Shown one piece after another: positions 28,001-36,365 of a DNA stretch of 64,000 nucleotides. The stretch comes from Lytechinus variegatus (Eukaryota; Echinodermata; Echinoidea; Temnopleuroida; Toxopneustidae). A program made the position numbers and the translations under genes. The DNA lies in contig NC_054742.1 of assembly GCF_018143015.1 (NCBI RefSeq), positions 59,032,853-59,096,852 on the forward strand. Direction: 5' to 3'. Under the pieces are notes generated by a model. That model saw nothing but the letters and a program-made list of their open reading frames with translations. It searched no databases and was not told the DNA's origin. Within the stretch, counting starts at the first letter, position 1. The number at the start of each line of letters is the position of its first letter.

Positions 28001-29772
28001 TGACACTTTCACGCAAAATTGCGCTTGGCATCCGCCCGTACGCTATTCCTGGGTATTTTTGCAAAACTTTTAGCTGGGACGCCAAGCATTAGCAAGCATT
28101 AACAAATTTTGCCGTCCAAAGTATAAAAAATCGTTTTGGCCGGTCTACTAATTAGCATAACGAATAAGTATCTTGCCATGTGAACATCTAAAATAAGTCA
28201 AATTGGCAAGGTATTTTGCAATGTCAAAGTAATTAAGTTGACTTGGCAAGATAGTGTACGCCTCCATTTCGTCATATGTACACGGCACTTTTATTAATCA
28301 AAGCCTTCGTACAAGGGTTCATTCATAATTAAGAAAGATTGGCATCCCACTCTCTAGACAGATAAATAGGTCTACATGTATTTCTACATGGATATGCTCC
28401 GCTGACACTTCGTCTGGCTCTGGCATCCCCTCTGTCAATAGACCGATGACGGCCATTGGGCTCGTAATAGTGGAGCAACAACCGCCGTTTCACTACAGTG
28501 TCTATGGAGAAAGGGTGCGCTTTTGCACCCTCCTGGATTACTCCTAAATTTTGCTTTTTGATGGGGTAAAACTAAAGGGAAGATATTAAAGATAAATTCA
28601 TATTACAGTAAATACATTCAGCTTACCAACTTTCCGAAAAATAGCGAATTTTGATGACAAACAGATCAGGATCAGTCAGATTCTTCAATCGCTCGATCGC
28701 AGTAAGCACAGCTACAGCTGAGCGTATGAACGTGCCAGCCAATCTGCCGGCACGTCCGTTCGCTCAGCTGCTGCTGACGGCGATCAAAGAACCTGGCTAA
28801 TCCTGATCTGTTTGACATCAAAATTTGCTTTTTTCCAGCATATATTTCAGAAAGGTGGTAAGCTAATTTTATTTGATATGATTATACATTTATCTTTATT
28901 ATTTCTTCCTTTTCCCGTCAAAAAGCAAAATTTAGGATCAAGGAGGGTGCAAATTGCACCCTTTCTCCATAGACGCTGTATAAGTAGTTAACCGGCGGTT
29001 GTTTGCTCCACCATTGGCATTACAAACCCAGTGGCTGTCATCCATCTGTGTAGGACAATAAAATCAGAAAATGTTTTAAAAAATCTGAAGAAATGGCAGA
29101 TTCATCAGTCTTCCCACTTTCTAGCTTGCCTAAATACACTACACATCTTGTATCCAGGCAGAAATGCTGATAATTTTTTTTTCATGAATTGAACTTTGAT
29201 TGATGGGTCCGTTTTTAAAGATGGATTTAATTTCAAATTATTAAATCATATGAATGAGTACCGTAATAGTTACAGCCACTTTATTGAGTTGAGAATTCAC
29301 CCATGTCATGATCTTTTGTTACCCTAACTTATAACATTTAAGACTGAACAGATGCCAACACATGAAAGTCACAACCAAGTTGCCAAGATGACAACCGGGA
29401 TGACAACATTTTTTGTTAAATTATTTTTTCATGCTGAATGAAGCCCGATCTGAACAATTGCACAAACCTCAGAGATGCCTCTAGTCTTTTTGACACAGAC
29501 TCCTCACAATCCGTATCCAGTTTCTTCAGCTTCTCCATGTTATTTCCGTCCAAAGTGGTCTGTGTGGGTAATTCAGTGAATCTTGGATTGATGTTAAATA
29601 GCTGATCACGATCGCCAAGTGTCGTTGTTCGTGAAGGCGAAGGCCTGCCCGGTCCCGTACCTGTACGTAGGCCTACGCTATACACGCTAGCCCCTGCAGC
29701 AACATCCGTGGAATTCGGGTTTGCATTTGTACGAGTCGCCGTCAAATCCGTCGATAATTGGAAACTTTCCAT
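5590..29772 (-). CDS. RFX7: RFX7-like winged-helix transcription factor, complete coding region in 7 exons
   Basis: This is a nuclear transcription factor that should bind X-box DNA through an RFX winged helix. Coding exons in order: 29468-29772, 19021-19054, 13785-13873, 12382-12504, 11515-11631, 10275-10359, 5590-9282. They total 4446 nt (1481 residues plus stop), and every junction keeps frame. Residues about 114-142 match the short conserved segment before the RFX domain ([10 protein letters not shown]). Residues about 156-232 are the RFX DNA-binding domain ([40 protein letters not shown]). Residues about 277-304 match the ICEWA block that follows it in RFX7. The long last exon keeps RFX7 landmarks: SVPPSPVDG...FAFTPI near 1075, RSQSVPL near 1277 and NLTQDLL near 1339, plus a basic KRKRR-like stretch near 1150. 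Vertebrate RFX7 is similar in length (from memory, about 1360-1460). A single invertebrate gene may represent both RFX5 and RFX7. Confidence 0.93.
9282..10274 (-). other. RFX7 intron 6
   Basis: A GT-AG intron. It contains a TTAAAGGTCAAGTCCACC-type repeat end (from about 9505) and the long trinucleotide tract. No exon-like segment was seen. Confidence 0.6.
9741..10066 (+). repeat. (AGT/GTA)n trinucleotide microsatellite
   Basis: About 325 bp of interrupted GTA repeats, with a pure run of about 70 bp near 10000-10063. It produces artificial poly-Val and poly-Tyr frames that are not genes. Confidence 0.95.
10275..10359 (-). CDS. RFX7: RFX7 coding exon 6 (end of RFX domain)
   Basis: It encodes [20 protein letters not shown] and the following DAPVVNRG. 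It begins after an AC acceptor (GAATGCAC|) and ends CGAGGG|GTGAGT. Joining to exon 5 restores GNSRYCYSG, the invariant end of the RFX domain. It is 85 bp, phase 2 to phase 0. Confidence 0.94.
10360..11514 (-). other. RFX7: U12-type AT-AC intron (RFX7 intron 5)
   Basis: The intron begins ATATCCTTTTG (11514 downward), a full match to the minor-spliceosome donor ATATCCTTT. It ends GAATGCAC at 10360. The branch element TTTCCTTGACT (10380-10370) matches the U12 consensus TTCCTTRAC, and its branch A at 10372 lies 12 nt from the 3' end, within the usual range. Removing it restores the RFX domain exactly. It contains part of a dispersed DR1-bearing repeat. Confidence 0.93.
10553..11117 (+). repeat. 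DR1-family dispersed repeat, headless copy
   Basis: It lies in RFX7 introns 5/6 territory (mostly inside the U12 intron, but not over exon 6). Sub-repeats of roughly 190 bp each carry CCTTTGACCTTGRTCATGTG and TGTCCAAGTTTCATGAA. It ends in CTATAGTCTCACTCTGCTAT. Perfect DR1 motifs (TGACCTTTGACCT) are at 10725 and 10916. Confidence 0.8.
11515..11631 (-). CDS. RFX7: RFX7 coding exon 5 (RFX domain core, U12 donor)
   Basis: It encodes [20 protein letters not shown], then [18 protein letters not shown] and two bases of an Arg codon. This holds the DNA-recognition part of the winged helix. The acceptor is CCTACAG|. No GT donor exists at the required place: the exon stops at TCAAG and is followed by ATATCCTTT, the consensus start of a U12-type AT-AC intron. 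Confidence 0.95.
11655..11760 (+). repeat. CAT/CCT microsatellite
   Basis: An interrupted (CAT)n and (CTC)n tract immediately upstream of RFX7 exon 5. On the transcribed strand it is purine-rich, so it is not the polypyrimidine tract of the acceptor. Confidence 0.85.
12163..12355. mobile_element. Palindromic MITE, 'CATAAAGCTGTT' family
   Basis: It starts GTTTCATAAAGCTGTTTGTA and ends near ACTTTATGAAAC in RFX7 intron 4. It shares ends with copies near 380 and 16473. Confidence 0.55.
12382..12504 (-). CDS. RFX7: RFX7 coding exon 4 (first half of RFX domain)
   Basis: It encodes the start of the DNA-binding domain: [20 protein letters not shown] then EVYEEYK. The acceptor is TTAACAG| and the donor is CAA|GTAAGAT. 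The split AA|G codon joins exactly to exon 5. Confidence 0.95.
13395..13560 (+). repeat. Degenerate CATTTATT/CATTCATT tandem tract
   Basis: Low-complexity ATTCATTTA-like repeats in RFX7 intron 3. Confidence 0.7.
13785..13873 (-). CDS. RFX7: RFX7 coding exon 3
   Basis: It encodes [21 protein letters not shown] and following residues; LYLQLPSG is a strong match to vertebrate RFX7. The acceptor CTCTCTAG follows a pyrimidine tract that has grown into about 50 bp of CT repeat (13874-13926). The donor is AAAAG|GTATTC. It runs phase 0 to phase 2. Confidence 0.92.
13874..13926 (+). repeat. GA-rich tract forming exon 3 polypyrimidine tract
   Basis: (GAGA)n with interruptions. On the RFX7 transcript it is a CT run ending in the exon 3 acceptor CTCTCTAG. 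Confidence 0.8.
14636..15427. mobile_element. TIR transposon 'TAGGGACAGTGATTTTCCG'
   Basis: The ends TAGGGACAGTGATTTTCCG and CGGAAAATCACTGTCCCTA are perfect inverted repeats of 19 bp, flanked on both sides by TTTAAG. The interior contains scattered inverted GAAACGGAAA units but no transposase. The terminal TAGGG style recalls hAT elements, but the flanking duplication is not a clear 8 bp. Confidence 0.8.
16473..16613. mobile_element. Palindromic MITE, 'CATAAAGCTGTT' family
   Basis: It starts GTTTCATAAAGCTGTTCGTA and ends ACAAACAGCTTTATGAAAT in RFX7 intron 2. The ends are clear inverted copies. Confidence 0.65.
16696..16880. mobile_element. Palindromic MITE 'AAGGCCTGGTCACACCGCC'
   Basis: The ends AAGGCCTGGTCACACCGCCC and GGGCGGTGTGACCAGGCCTT are inverted copies, with further pairing of GAGCGTTGTTGGAGCGG inward. 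A second copy lies at 42283-42496. Confidence 0.85.
17181..17685 (+). mobile_element. TTAA-flanked MITE, copy 1
   Basis: The ends TTAAAGGGGAAGTTCACCCT and AGGGTGAACTTCCCCTTTAA are inverted repeats bounded by TTAA, the target used by piggyBac-type elements. The interior contains two TGACGTCA-like ACGTCA sites. The copy at 23251 is in the opposite orientation. Confidence 0.85.
18053..18933. mobile_element. TA-flanked TIR element with 'AAGTTGAGCC' repeats
   Basis: It begins TAGGGGAAGG and ends CCTTCCCCTA, with subterminal GTTGAGC/ACAACTTACCCC pairs. AAGTTGAGCCA and AACTTACCCC motifs recur inside. About 880 bp, no transposase seen. A TA target would suit a Tc1/mariner relative. Confidence 0.6.
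19021..19054 (-). CDS. RFX7: RFX7 coding exon 2, a 34-bp microexon
   Basis: The acceptor is CACATAG| and the donor is G|GTAAGTG. It encodes [12 protein letters not shown], with its first codon split from exon 1. Its length (phase 2 to phase 0) is exactly what joins exon 1 to exon 3. The peptide continues the helical segment that aligns with the vertebrate region before LYLQLPSG. Skipping it would shift the frame. Confidence 0.82.
19379..19759. mobile_element. TA-flanked MITE 'ACCCCTTTCATAAAC'
   Basis: The ends TACCCCTTTCATAAAC and GTTTATGAAAAGGGTA are inverted copies. Internal TTATCCGCATTA-type blocks also occur in both orientations. Confidence 0.75.
20491..20959 (+). mobile_element. 'CCAAGTCTGCGCACC' element, copy 1
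   Basis: It runs from TATGATGGTGGGCCCCAAG to CATGGGGGAACTGACCATA. The ends are imperfect inverted repeats around TCTGCGC. Copies lie at 53000-53477 (inverted) and from 63872 to the window end. Confidence 0.8.
21404..21798 (+). mobile_element. TTAA-flanked MITE, second family, copy 1
   Basis: It matches the copy at 41416-41817 over about 390 bp. Both begin TTAAAG(G/A)TAAAT and end near (C)TTTAA. In the second copy the ends (TTAAAGATAAATTCCAG and CTGGAATTTCTCTTTAA) are clear inverted repeats. Confidence 0.8.
23251..23762 (-). mobile_element. TTAA-flanked MITE, copy 2 (inverted)
   Basis: The reverse complement of copy 1 aligns along its whole length with scattered differences. The ends are bounded by TTAA. 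It lies in RFX7 intron 1. Confidence 0.85.
23865..23952. repeat. 88-bp perfect-arm hairpin
   Basis: GGAAAGAGTTCCTTTTGCGA then CAGTCACCC pairs with GGGTGGCTGTCGCAAAAGGA then ACTCTTTCC, leaving a loop of about 30 bases. It is probably a miniature transposon, since the flanks look like one interrupted sequence. Confidence 0.7.
25650..26652. other. Spacer between foldback arms
   Basis: It is built of other repeats: a reverse DR1-family copy (25725-26140), a hairpin at 26408-26530 (GCCCTTTTGGGAAATGC pairing with GCATTTCCCAAAATGGC), and a TTAAAGGACAAGTCCACC-type end (26575) joined to the right arm. Confidence 0.65.
25725..26140 (-). repeat. DR1-family dispersed repeat, diverged reverse copy
   Basis: Reading from its 3' end, GTCTCGCCGGCATAGCAGAG is the reverse complement of the family tail, followed by diverged ACATGATTAAGGTCA-type blocks. 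It occupies the central spacer of the foldback element. Confidence 0.6.
28440..29045. mobile_element. 600-bp palindromic element
   Basis: GGCCATTGGGCTCGTAAT...GGAGCAACAACCGCCG on the left is mirrored by CGGCGGTTGTTTGCTCC...CCCAGTGGCTGTCAT on the right. Pairing continues inward (AGAAAGGGTGC.. / ..GCACCCTTTCT; AAATTTTGCTTTTTGA / AAAAAGCAAAATTTAG) to a centre near 28745. Confidence 0.75.
29468..29772 (-). CDS. RFX7: RFX7 coding exon 1 (start codon)
   Basis: This exon encodes residues 1-101 plus two bases. The ATG at 29772 has A at -3 and G at +4, and an in-frame TAA lies 15 nt upstream, so the frame cannot extend further. The exon ends AG|GTTTGT. The Ser/Thr/Pro-rich start looks disordered, and the end ([21 protein letters not shown]) is helical, as expected ahead of the conserved pre-RFX segment. 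Confidence 0.88.
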
Positions 29773-30010
29773 ATTTCTCGCACGTTAGACGTATCTATGA
29801 TGATTTCAGTAAACAAACATGAATAACTGAACCTTCGACCGTAAAGTTTTCGGCCAAATCAATTGGATTTGGCCACGAAATCTGCTCCTTTTCCTCATTT
29901 CATGGTGATTTTTCGGGATTCTCGTAAAGCAATTTTTTGTCGCTGTTGTTAAGATGGACAAGATGGCGCTCTTCAAGTTCAATCTTTCGCTACGCGCTAT
30001 ACGAGCTCTA
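29773..30010 (-). promoter_or_regulatory. Probable RFX7 5'UTR and core promoter with YY1-like site
   Basis: This is the stretch just upstream of the RFX7 start codon. It is less AT-rich than its surroundings and contains CGCCATCTT on the minus strand (29960-29968), the YY1 consensus often found close to metazoan transcription starts. No TATA box was evident to me. The transcription start cannot be fixed from sequence. Confidence 0.45.
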
Positions 30011-30969
30011 GCATAAGAAAGATGATAGCAATGAAAATAAAATGAGGATCCGGATAGGAGTTGTAGAAATAAATCAAATGATGATAATTTGAACGAGAAA
30101 GAGAAGTAATCTAAGACTTAGTCCTAGACCTATATGATAATTAAAGATACGTGTCACTTTGTTTATAATTGTATATTTTGGTTTTTTGTCAGTCCCCTTT
30201 TTATGAAGCTTTGTTTCTTTGGGGTCGTCAGTCCTTACCATCATTGTATTTAGTTGTCAATTTGTTAGTATTGTTTTTGCACTTGATGGTTAAACAAATA
30301 AATTGAATTTTATTTGATTGTCCCTCAATTTCTGGAAGATATACCCCCAAAAAAAGTAGAAGATGTAGAAAATAGAAATAATGATTGTGAAAATGATAAT
30401 GAACAAAGATAATATGAACATAACCTTAAACCATTACCGGTATCTATAAATAAGATAATTTAAAGGACAAGGCCACCACAACAAAAAGTTGTGAAGAAAA
30501 AAGAGAAAAATCCATCAAGCATTATACTGAAAATATCATCAAAATTGGATGCCAAAATAAGAAAGTTTTGACATATGAATTATACATGCGCATCCTGGTT
30601 GGTATGCAAATGACCAGGGACCAGTGACGCGACCCACTCTCTATTTCTTTTGTATGTTATCATAAGAAATATTCAGATTTATTCCTTATTGTCATGTGAA
30701 ACAAACTTAATTCATCATTTCATGTAGTCAAGTTGTTCCTTTATGTCAGATCTGTCGAAATTGCTATATTGTTAAATTCAAACAATAAAAACAAAAGAAA
30801 TAGTAAGGATCACCATGGACTTTCCATTTGCATGTCACTGATCTATGCATGAAACTGTTTTGCGAAAAAATACGCAAAACTTTAAACTGTCATAACCTTC
30901 TTCAGTGTTTGAAGAAATTTTCATTGTAAAACTTGCTCGATTTTTCTATACTGATTCAAATCAACATTT

Positions 30970-31045
30970 TTCTGGGGTAATAATAATAGCAGGGCCCGCT
31001 GGGAGAACAATTTTCGGAACTGAAGCGGCTTCCCTGGGTAAATAT
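30970..31045 (+). repeat. 'GCTGGGAGAACA' dispersed repeat, copy 1
   Basis: AGGGCCCGCTGGGAGAACA...CTGAAGCGGCTTCCCTGGGT is repeated with few changes at 33276-33345. Confidence 0.7.
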
Positions 31046-31969
31046 ACCTATATTATTATTATTACTTGACCTTCACTAGAATTGAACCTGTGATAATAGA
31101 TTAGAAAAGGGGTTGTTTGATATGGGAGTTATTAAAGCATGATGTAATGTCATGGATAGTATTCTACAACCAGAGAAAGAGCTATGATCGATAATATGGC
31201 ATAAGTCCAAAATATTGGTTGTTTACCCAATACACACACACACACACCAACCAGAAAAGAAAAGGAACACATTATCTTATTTTTCATATTTTCAACAATT
31301 TAATAGTGAAACATGACCGACATATTTCAATTTTCTCATGTTATAAATAACAGTGATAGTAATACTTTACATTCATATAGCACTTTTCATACAGACGTTC
31401 AAAGTGCTGTACAATATTAACAATCTTTCACTTGTATTTAATGATATCAACCCTGGACATAAATTTCATTACAGGAAATTTCAAATCCATGTATTTCCAA
31501 CTTCCACAGCTTTGCAAATAGCGAAGTTCTTCAATGAACTACCAGTAACAATGATAAAGAAATAATATTTTCCATTAGGAGTCATGATATGATTGTACAC
31601 TGTTCCTACAGAAATATCTCATATTTCATATACTGGGATATAAAGAGGAAGAATGCAAGATCATCAGCCCATCAAGTCCATTCTATGTTATGTATAAAGT
31701 ATCATTACGGAATGAAAGTATGAGATACATTCTATAACTATCTTGCTTCAAATCATATTTATTCAGAATTTATAGTTGATTGAGCTTAGATACATTTCAT
31801 AATGGATAAAACAATTATGAATCGGTTATTTATGCATAGAATAGCCATTATGCTCTATTTCATGAAATACAAACTCAATTTATTTTTCATGTACATAATA
31901 ATATATAGCATTTATGAGGCGCTAATTAATCTAGTTGGCTATTCTATGGCACACTATATATTACTCAGG

Positions 31970-32167
31970 CTGTAGCTCCAGCTGCTAAAGCTGCTTGGTG
32001 CATTCAAGGAATTAATCCTGTCGGGTACCCATTGCCACACCTGGGTCGAGTGCAGTGCAGTTTGGATAAATTTCTTGCTGAAGGAAAACACGCAATGGCT
32101 AGGAATCGAACCCACGACCCTCTGTTTGAAAGGCGAGTCAGAATCACTAGACCACAATGCTCCCACA
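31970..32167 (-). mobile_element. tRNA-derived SINE
   Basis: On the minus strand a tRNA-like head at 32163-32095 has an A box (TGGTCTAGTGATT, 32154-32142) and a B box (GGTTCGATTCC, 32112-32102). It is followed by a tail containing GACCCAGGTGTGGC. A tail fragment of the same family lies at 58528-58595. The head is followed by unrelated tail sequence, so it is not a tRNA gene. Confidence 0.75.
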
Positions 32168-33275
32168 TATAGACACTTATTTTGGGATCCTGAATAAATG
32201 TACAAGTTAAAAAGAATCGCTAGATTTGTTACCCCCTTTATAATATAATTGCTTTCACTTTCACAAATATATTGGTTATATAATTCCCTTTTTTCCTTTG
32301 GATGAAATCCATTGGTACTACCATTTCAATACTAATCTGCATGAAATTTATAAATCTCAATCATCAAAGGAAAAAAAATAATCACACATCTACACATTTA
32401 CATTGAAGCCTGTATATAAAGACCACACAAGGAAGACAAAAAAAAGGTATCATAGGCTGGTGGTCTGTATGGAGAGGTTTCGATATTCATGTTTCAATGA
32501 TGAAAATTATTCAAAGGAATCCAGTATAGACAATTTGTCTTTCTATAAAGGTGGTTGCTAAATCAGGTTGGACTGTATCATCATACGCAATAAAGGTAAT
32601 GATGCCAAGGTCAAACTTCAGAAATATGCATATCTAGCAGATACAATTAATTAAGAGAGGTAGATGTTCCATTGTATTTATAATTAAAGATGACTTCATT
32701 AATTTCAGGGGCCTATAACACAAAGCTTAGCTATCATCGTAGAATATATCGACTACAATGTATATGTAATCATGAAAATCAAGTGTACGATTAAATCACT
32801 ACCCTATGTGTTACAGAACCCAATTCATTAAGTTATTTGGAAGACCACAATTCCTCATTAACCATTTGCATGCTGATGTTGCAATCTTGCACATTTGTCA
32901 AAATAAATTCAGCAATCGTACCAATAATCATTCTCCCCTAGCTTCAAATTAGATAAGCTAATAAAAGGCAATCGTTCTTGCCTATCATCGATACAATAAT
33001 AATAAGCATCAATTGTGCAATATGGAAATCTTGAATTAACGAAAATAACATGGAAACAATTGTCATTATTATCCTCCCAAAATTAATTCAGAGTGCAAAG
33101 ATTTAAATGCTTGGGCACTGTGTCCACTCTAATGATTGTGGAACTACCTATATAATCAATGGCCTGCATAACCCGTGACAGGGGGGGGGGGGAGGGGGGT
33201 GTTTCACAATGAATTCAGTGTGACTAAAAAAAAATCACATTAAAATTCCCAGTTGAATGTGGTGTACATATAATT

Positions 33276-33345
33276 ATAATAGAAGGGCCTGCTGGGAGAA
33301 CAGTTTTTGGAACCGAAGTGGCTACCCTGGGTGAACAAGCCGTTA
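33276..33345 (+). repeat. 'GCTGGGAGAACA' dispersed repeat, copy 2
   Basis: AGGGCCTGCTGGGAGAACAG and ACCGAAGTGGCTACCCTGGGT match the copy at 30978. Confidence 0.7.
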
Positions 33346-34620
33346 TCATTTATCATTGATCCATCACCGCATTGTTCAGGTCCCATTCTTTAATGAATGA
33401 GGTTATGGGTTAGATCTGCATTGGAACTTTAATAAGCATCACTTTGTCACACTTGTATCTTTGTGAAACATTCCCAGAGATATAAAATGTAATCATATCA
33501 TCACTAGTTCCATATGAATCTATAGGTAAAGTTTGAATTTGATGCATCAAATGGTTGGGAGTTTTATAATATATCTTAAGAATGAGCTATTTCAAGGAGA
33601 CTACACACTCTAACCTCAATATCAGCAGTGCTGCAATTCTGCAATTTTTTGGTCTTGTATCTCAGCAATGGTTTTATTGATCCAATAATATTTACAATAG
33701 AAATAAACATCATCTGAATACATAAACATTTTAAATGTTCATAATTTGGTTCAAATGAAATGGATGTATCAATGTCAATTAGCTGCAGCAAGCAATAATT
33801 TCATAAGTCTCTAAACGTAGGCTCCATTTTTACAATATCACCGTAGTCCTTGAACTAGTAAAGTTACTCAAAATAAACTGTGAAAAAATGAAATCTATTC
33901 TGAAAAGCGAGCACACTTTAGATTGGCAACAAAGATTAAAAGCGAATACATGCATTATTATTGCTTGAAATAAGGACCCATCACCCGACAGGAATGTCAT
34001 GATTATATTGCTAATTTCTCAGCAATCACTTATCTTCTTCCATGACCATTTGATATAAAGTTATAAATACAAACACAAGGAAGGTGGTTTTTATTGGATT
34101 TTTCCTTTCTCATTTTAAGATACCATAGATGGAATTACATTTAAAGACATGAGGAGAATCCAAATTTGTTGTTTCATAATACATGCATTACCAATATAAC
34201 ATTAAATACTATGAGAGGATTGTGGGTCGACCACTTTTCTTATGACATACAAGATAGCATTGCCTGCGTGAAAAAATTGAGCAATTGAACAAATATTCAA
34301 CAGAACGATGACTTCCATGCACAGCATATAATAATGATTAATTTATAGATCTACAAGTGAAATCCCAGGAAAACTGGTGTGTTTAAATGTGGTCTGTAAT
34401 CACTTTGAAAGAGAAACACTTTGATTAATGTATGGAGTTGAAAGTACACTGTGGTTGACCAATCTCTCAGGATCAACACGTACGAGTGATGTCGCAATTT
34501 GGGGGCATCTTGTTTCAATGTTCAAAGAAATCAACATGAAGATGAGATATAAAAACATTAAATGAATGACACAAGTGTAATGCTCTCGACAGTCTAACCT
34601 GAATTATACATCACAATGTC

Positions 34621-34734
34621 CAGAGGCGGACCGTGACCTTGAAGAGACAAAGCATTGGAGGGGCACAGCATTGTTCACAATAAATACAGTGCCCCTCTTA
34701 TCAATTGTCTCCTCCGGGTCACGGTCCGCCACTG
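34621..34734. mobile_element. 114-bp hAT-like MITE
   Basis: The ends CAGAGGCGGACCGTGACC and GGTCACGGTCCGCCACTG are inverted with two mismatches. Flanks ACAATGTC (34613-34620) and CCAATGTC (34735-34742) agree at 7 of 8 bases. CAG...CTG ends with an 8-bp duplication are typical of hAT elements. Confidence 0.85.
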
Positions 34735-36247
34735 CCAATGTCGGAGCAGCATTTACTTTCTGATGCTGAAATGTCAGAGATATTTTATAACCCTTATGTG
34801 ATCACATTCATGTGAAATATTTTTATATTCAATTCATCTACAAGTACTTGCTCTGCTTCTCAGATAGCCTAATACCACATGTACTAGACTAATCTGGTCA
34901 AAAACAATAAATTGTAATCTGTAGTTGATCTTCACCATCCAAACAAAAACATGTTGATTTCCCATGAACAATCAACCACAGTATCAAAGAATTTGCAAAA
35001 CTTCTTTTTATCCCACGGAGAATAACGGAAGCTGGACGTATGAGGATCACTTAGTTTTGCTCCCCCAAAATAAGGCTAGCATGAAATAGATCATCTCAGT
35101 GACAGCTCTTTATAACATGAAAATATGAACATGTCTCATCATATATATACAAATATATATATATAGGCTGCAGTGCCATTTGTTCCAAATTTGCAATATA
35201 ATTCAATGTCATTGCACTTTAGTGATGCACACTTTTCACAGTACAATATGGAAGTTAACATGCTCAAATCGGACTATTTTGGATCACCCTGCTATTCTAT
35301 TATAAAGTTCACATGTTGTTACTTACTTGATGTGCTATAATGAGAAGCTGTTACATCAGGAAAGCATTACTAAACAGCCGGTAACAAAAAATGACAACAG
35401 AATACGAGGCATTTTGATATTGATCCATCACCATCACCTTGCTAGTCTTTGCATGGAGACACACTTGTTGATCAAAGTTTCGATCAGGGTCTGTGCCTGT
35501 AGACTGGACTTGGGCCTAATGTGCACAATACAGTGTACGTCACTTCAAAGGGGAGCAAAATTGGTTTCCACATTAAACCATCTTAACGGAGGAATTATCT
35601 TATTTTGGTTTGCAAGCAGTTGGTCTACTTATCAGATTATCTTATACCACATGGGCTAAACCCATTTGGTCTACTTTCCATTTGGTTTAATTGCCATTTG
35701 GTCACTACACTTGGTTTACGTCCAATCTATCTTATTCTCATGTTGTGTAAAGCCCAGATAATCTAAACTCCACTTCCTGTACTTATTACTTTTTGTTTGT
35801 CAAATGGGCATTTGATTAATAAACAATTAATCCAACCATAATTTTTAGACCAAGTGGATATTAGATGAAATGTGTTTAGTGGAGCTGAAAATTACAGAAA
35901 ATGGTTAATGGGCTAAATGAGAATTCGTCCACATTGTTATCTAGTAGACGAACTGGTCACAGATGAACTAAGATCAGACAATGAGGTAGGAGACCAGACA
36001 GAAAAGTAGCCAAAATGGGTAAAGACCAACTTGCAATTCGAGAATTCCGCTCTTGATACAGTTACACTGTTTTGAACTTACTATCACATGATTACTTATC
36101 GTTTCACCACTTTGTATTAAACAAATTCATACAAAATAAGCCAACCCCGATTGTAAAACACAGACAGAGAGAAACTCTTACTTACACTGGACTACAAAAA
36201 AAAACCCCAGATCTTTCCCATGTGGTATTGATAATTCAAATGAGGAT

Positions 36248-36365
36248 CTACATTCTGAATACTCCAAACGGCGTTTCTGGTACTTTAGCATTGAGTGAAG
36301 CACTAAGACTCAGGGCCAGGACCTTCCTCGTATCAGCTGGATCGATGACACCATCATCCCATAAC
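36248..36365 (-). CDS. MCCC2: MCCC2 exon 14 (stop)
   Basis: It encodes [20 protein letters not shown], then [19 protein letters not shown] and TAG. Acceptor GTTCAG|. The FGVFRM ending equals the human FGIFRM terminus, so the coding region is complete. Confidence 0.96.

Larger units (their letters stand above)
24151..28147. mobile_element. Foldback-type element with 1.5-kb inverted arms
   Basis: The left arm (about 24154-25649) and the right arm (about 26653-28147) are reverse complements, separated by about 1 kb. The termini read TAGACCGGCCAAA and TTTGGCCGGTCTA. Flanking direct repeats at 24131-24150 and 28148-28167 (CTAATYAGCATAACGAATAA) are 20 bp with one mismatch and look like a target duplication. 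Each arm contains two related units about 624 bp apart (GGCATCCCAGCTAA at 24219 and its relative at 24843). Inner arm sequence is almost identical between arms, while the outer 80 bp have diverged. No transposase was seen. Confidence 0.85.
19055..29467 (-). other. RFX7 intron 1
   Basis: A GT-AG intron of about 10.4 kb between exons 1 and 2. It is almost entirely repeat-derived: elements at 19379, 20491, 21404, 23251, 23865, the 4-kb foldback 24151-28147 and the palindrome 28440-29045. I saw no other exon. Confidence 0.6.
29773..36247. other. Gap between RFX7 start and MCCC2 end
   Basis: The RFX7 promoter lies at its left and the MCCC2 3'UTR at its right. It holds a TTAAAGGACAAGGCCACC repeat (30460), two copies of a GGGCCYGCTGGGAGAACA repeat (30978, 33276), a CA microsatellite (31229), a SINE (31970) and a hAT-like MITE (34621). 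I found no conserved coding exon. Confidence 0.5.

Noticed and set aside
32095..32163. tRNA gene
   Set aside because: A and B boxes are present, but the tail and poor stem pairing mark it as the head of a SINE.
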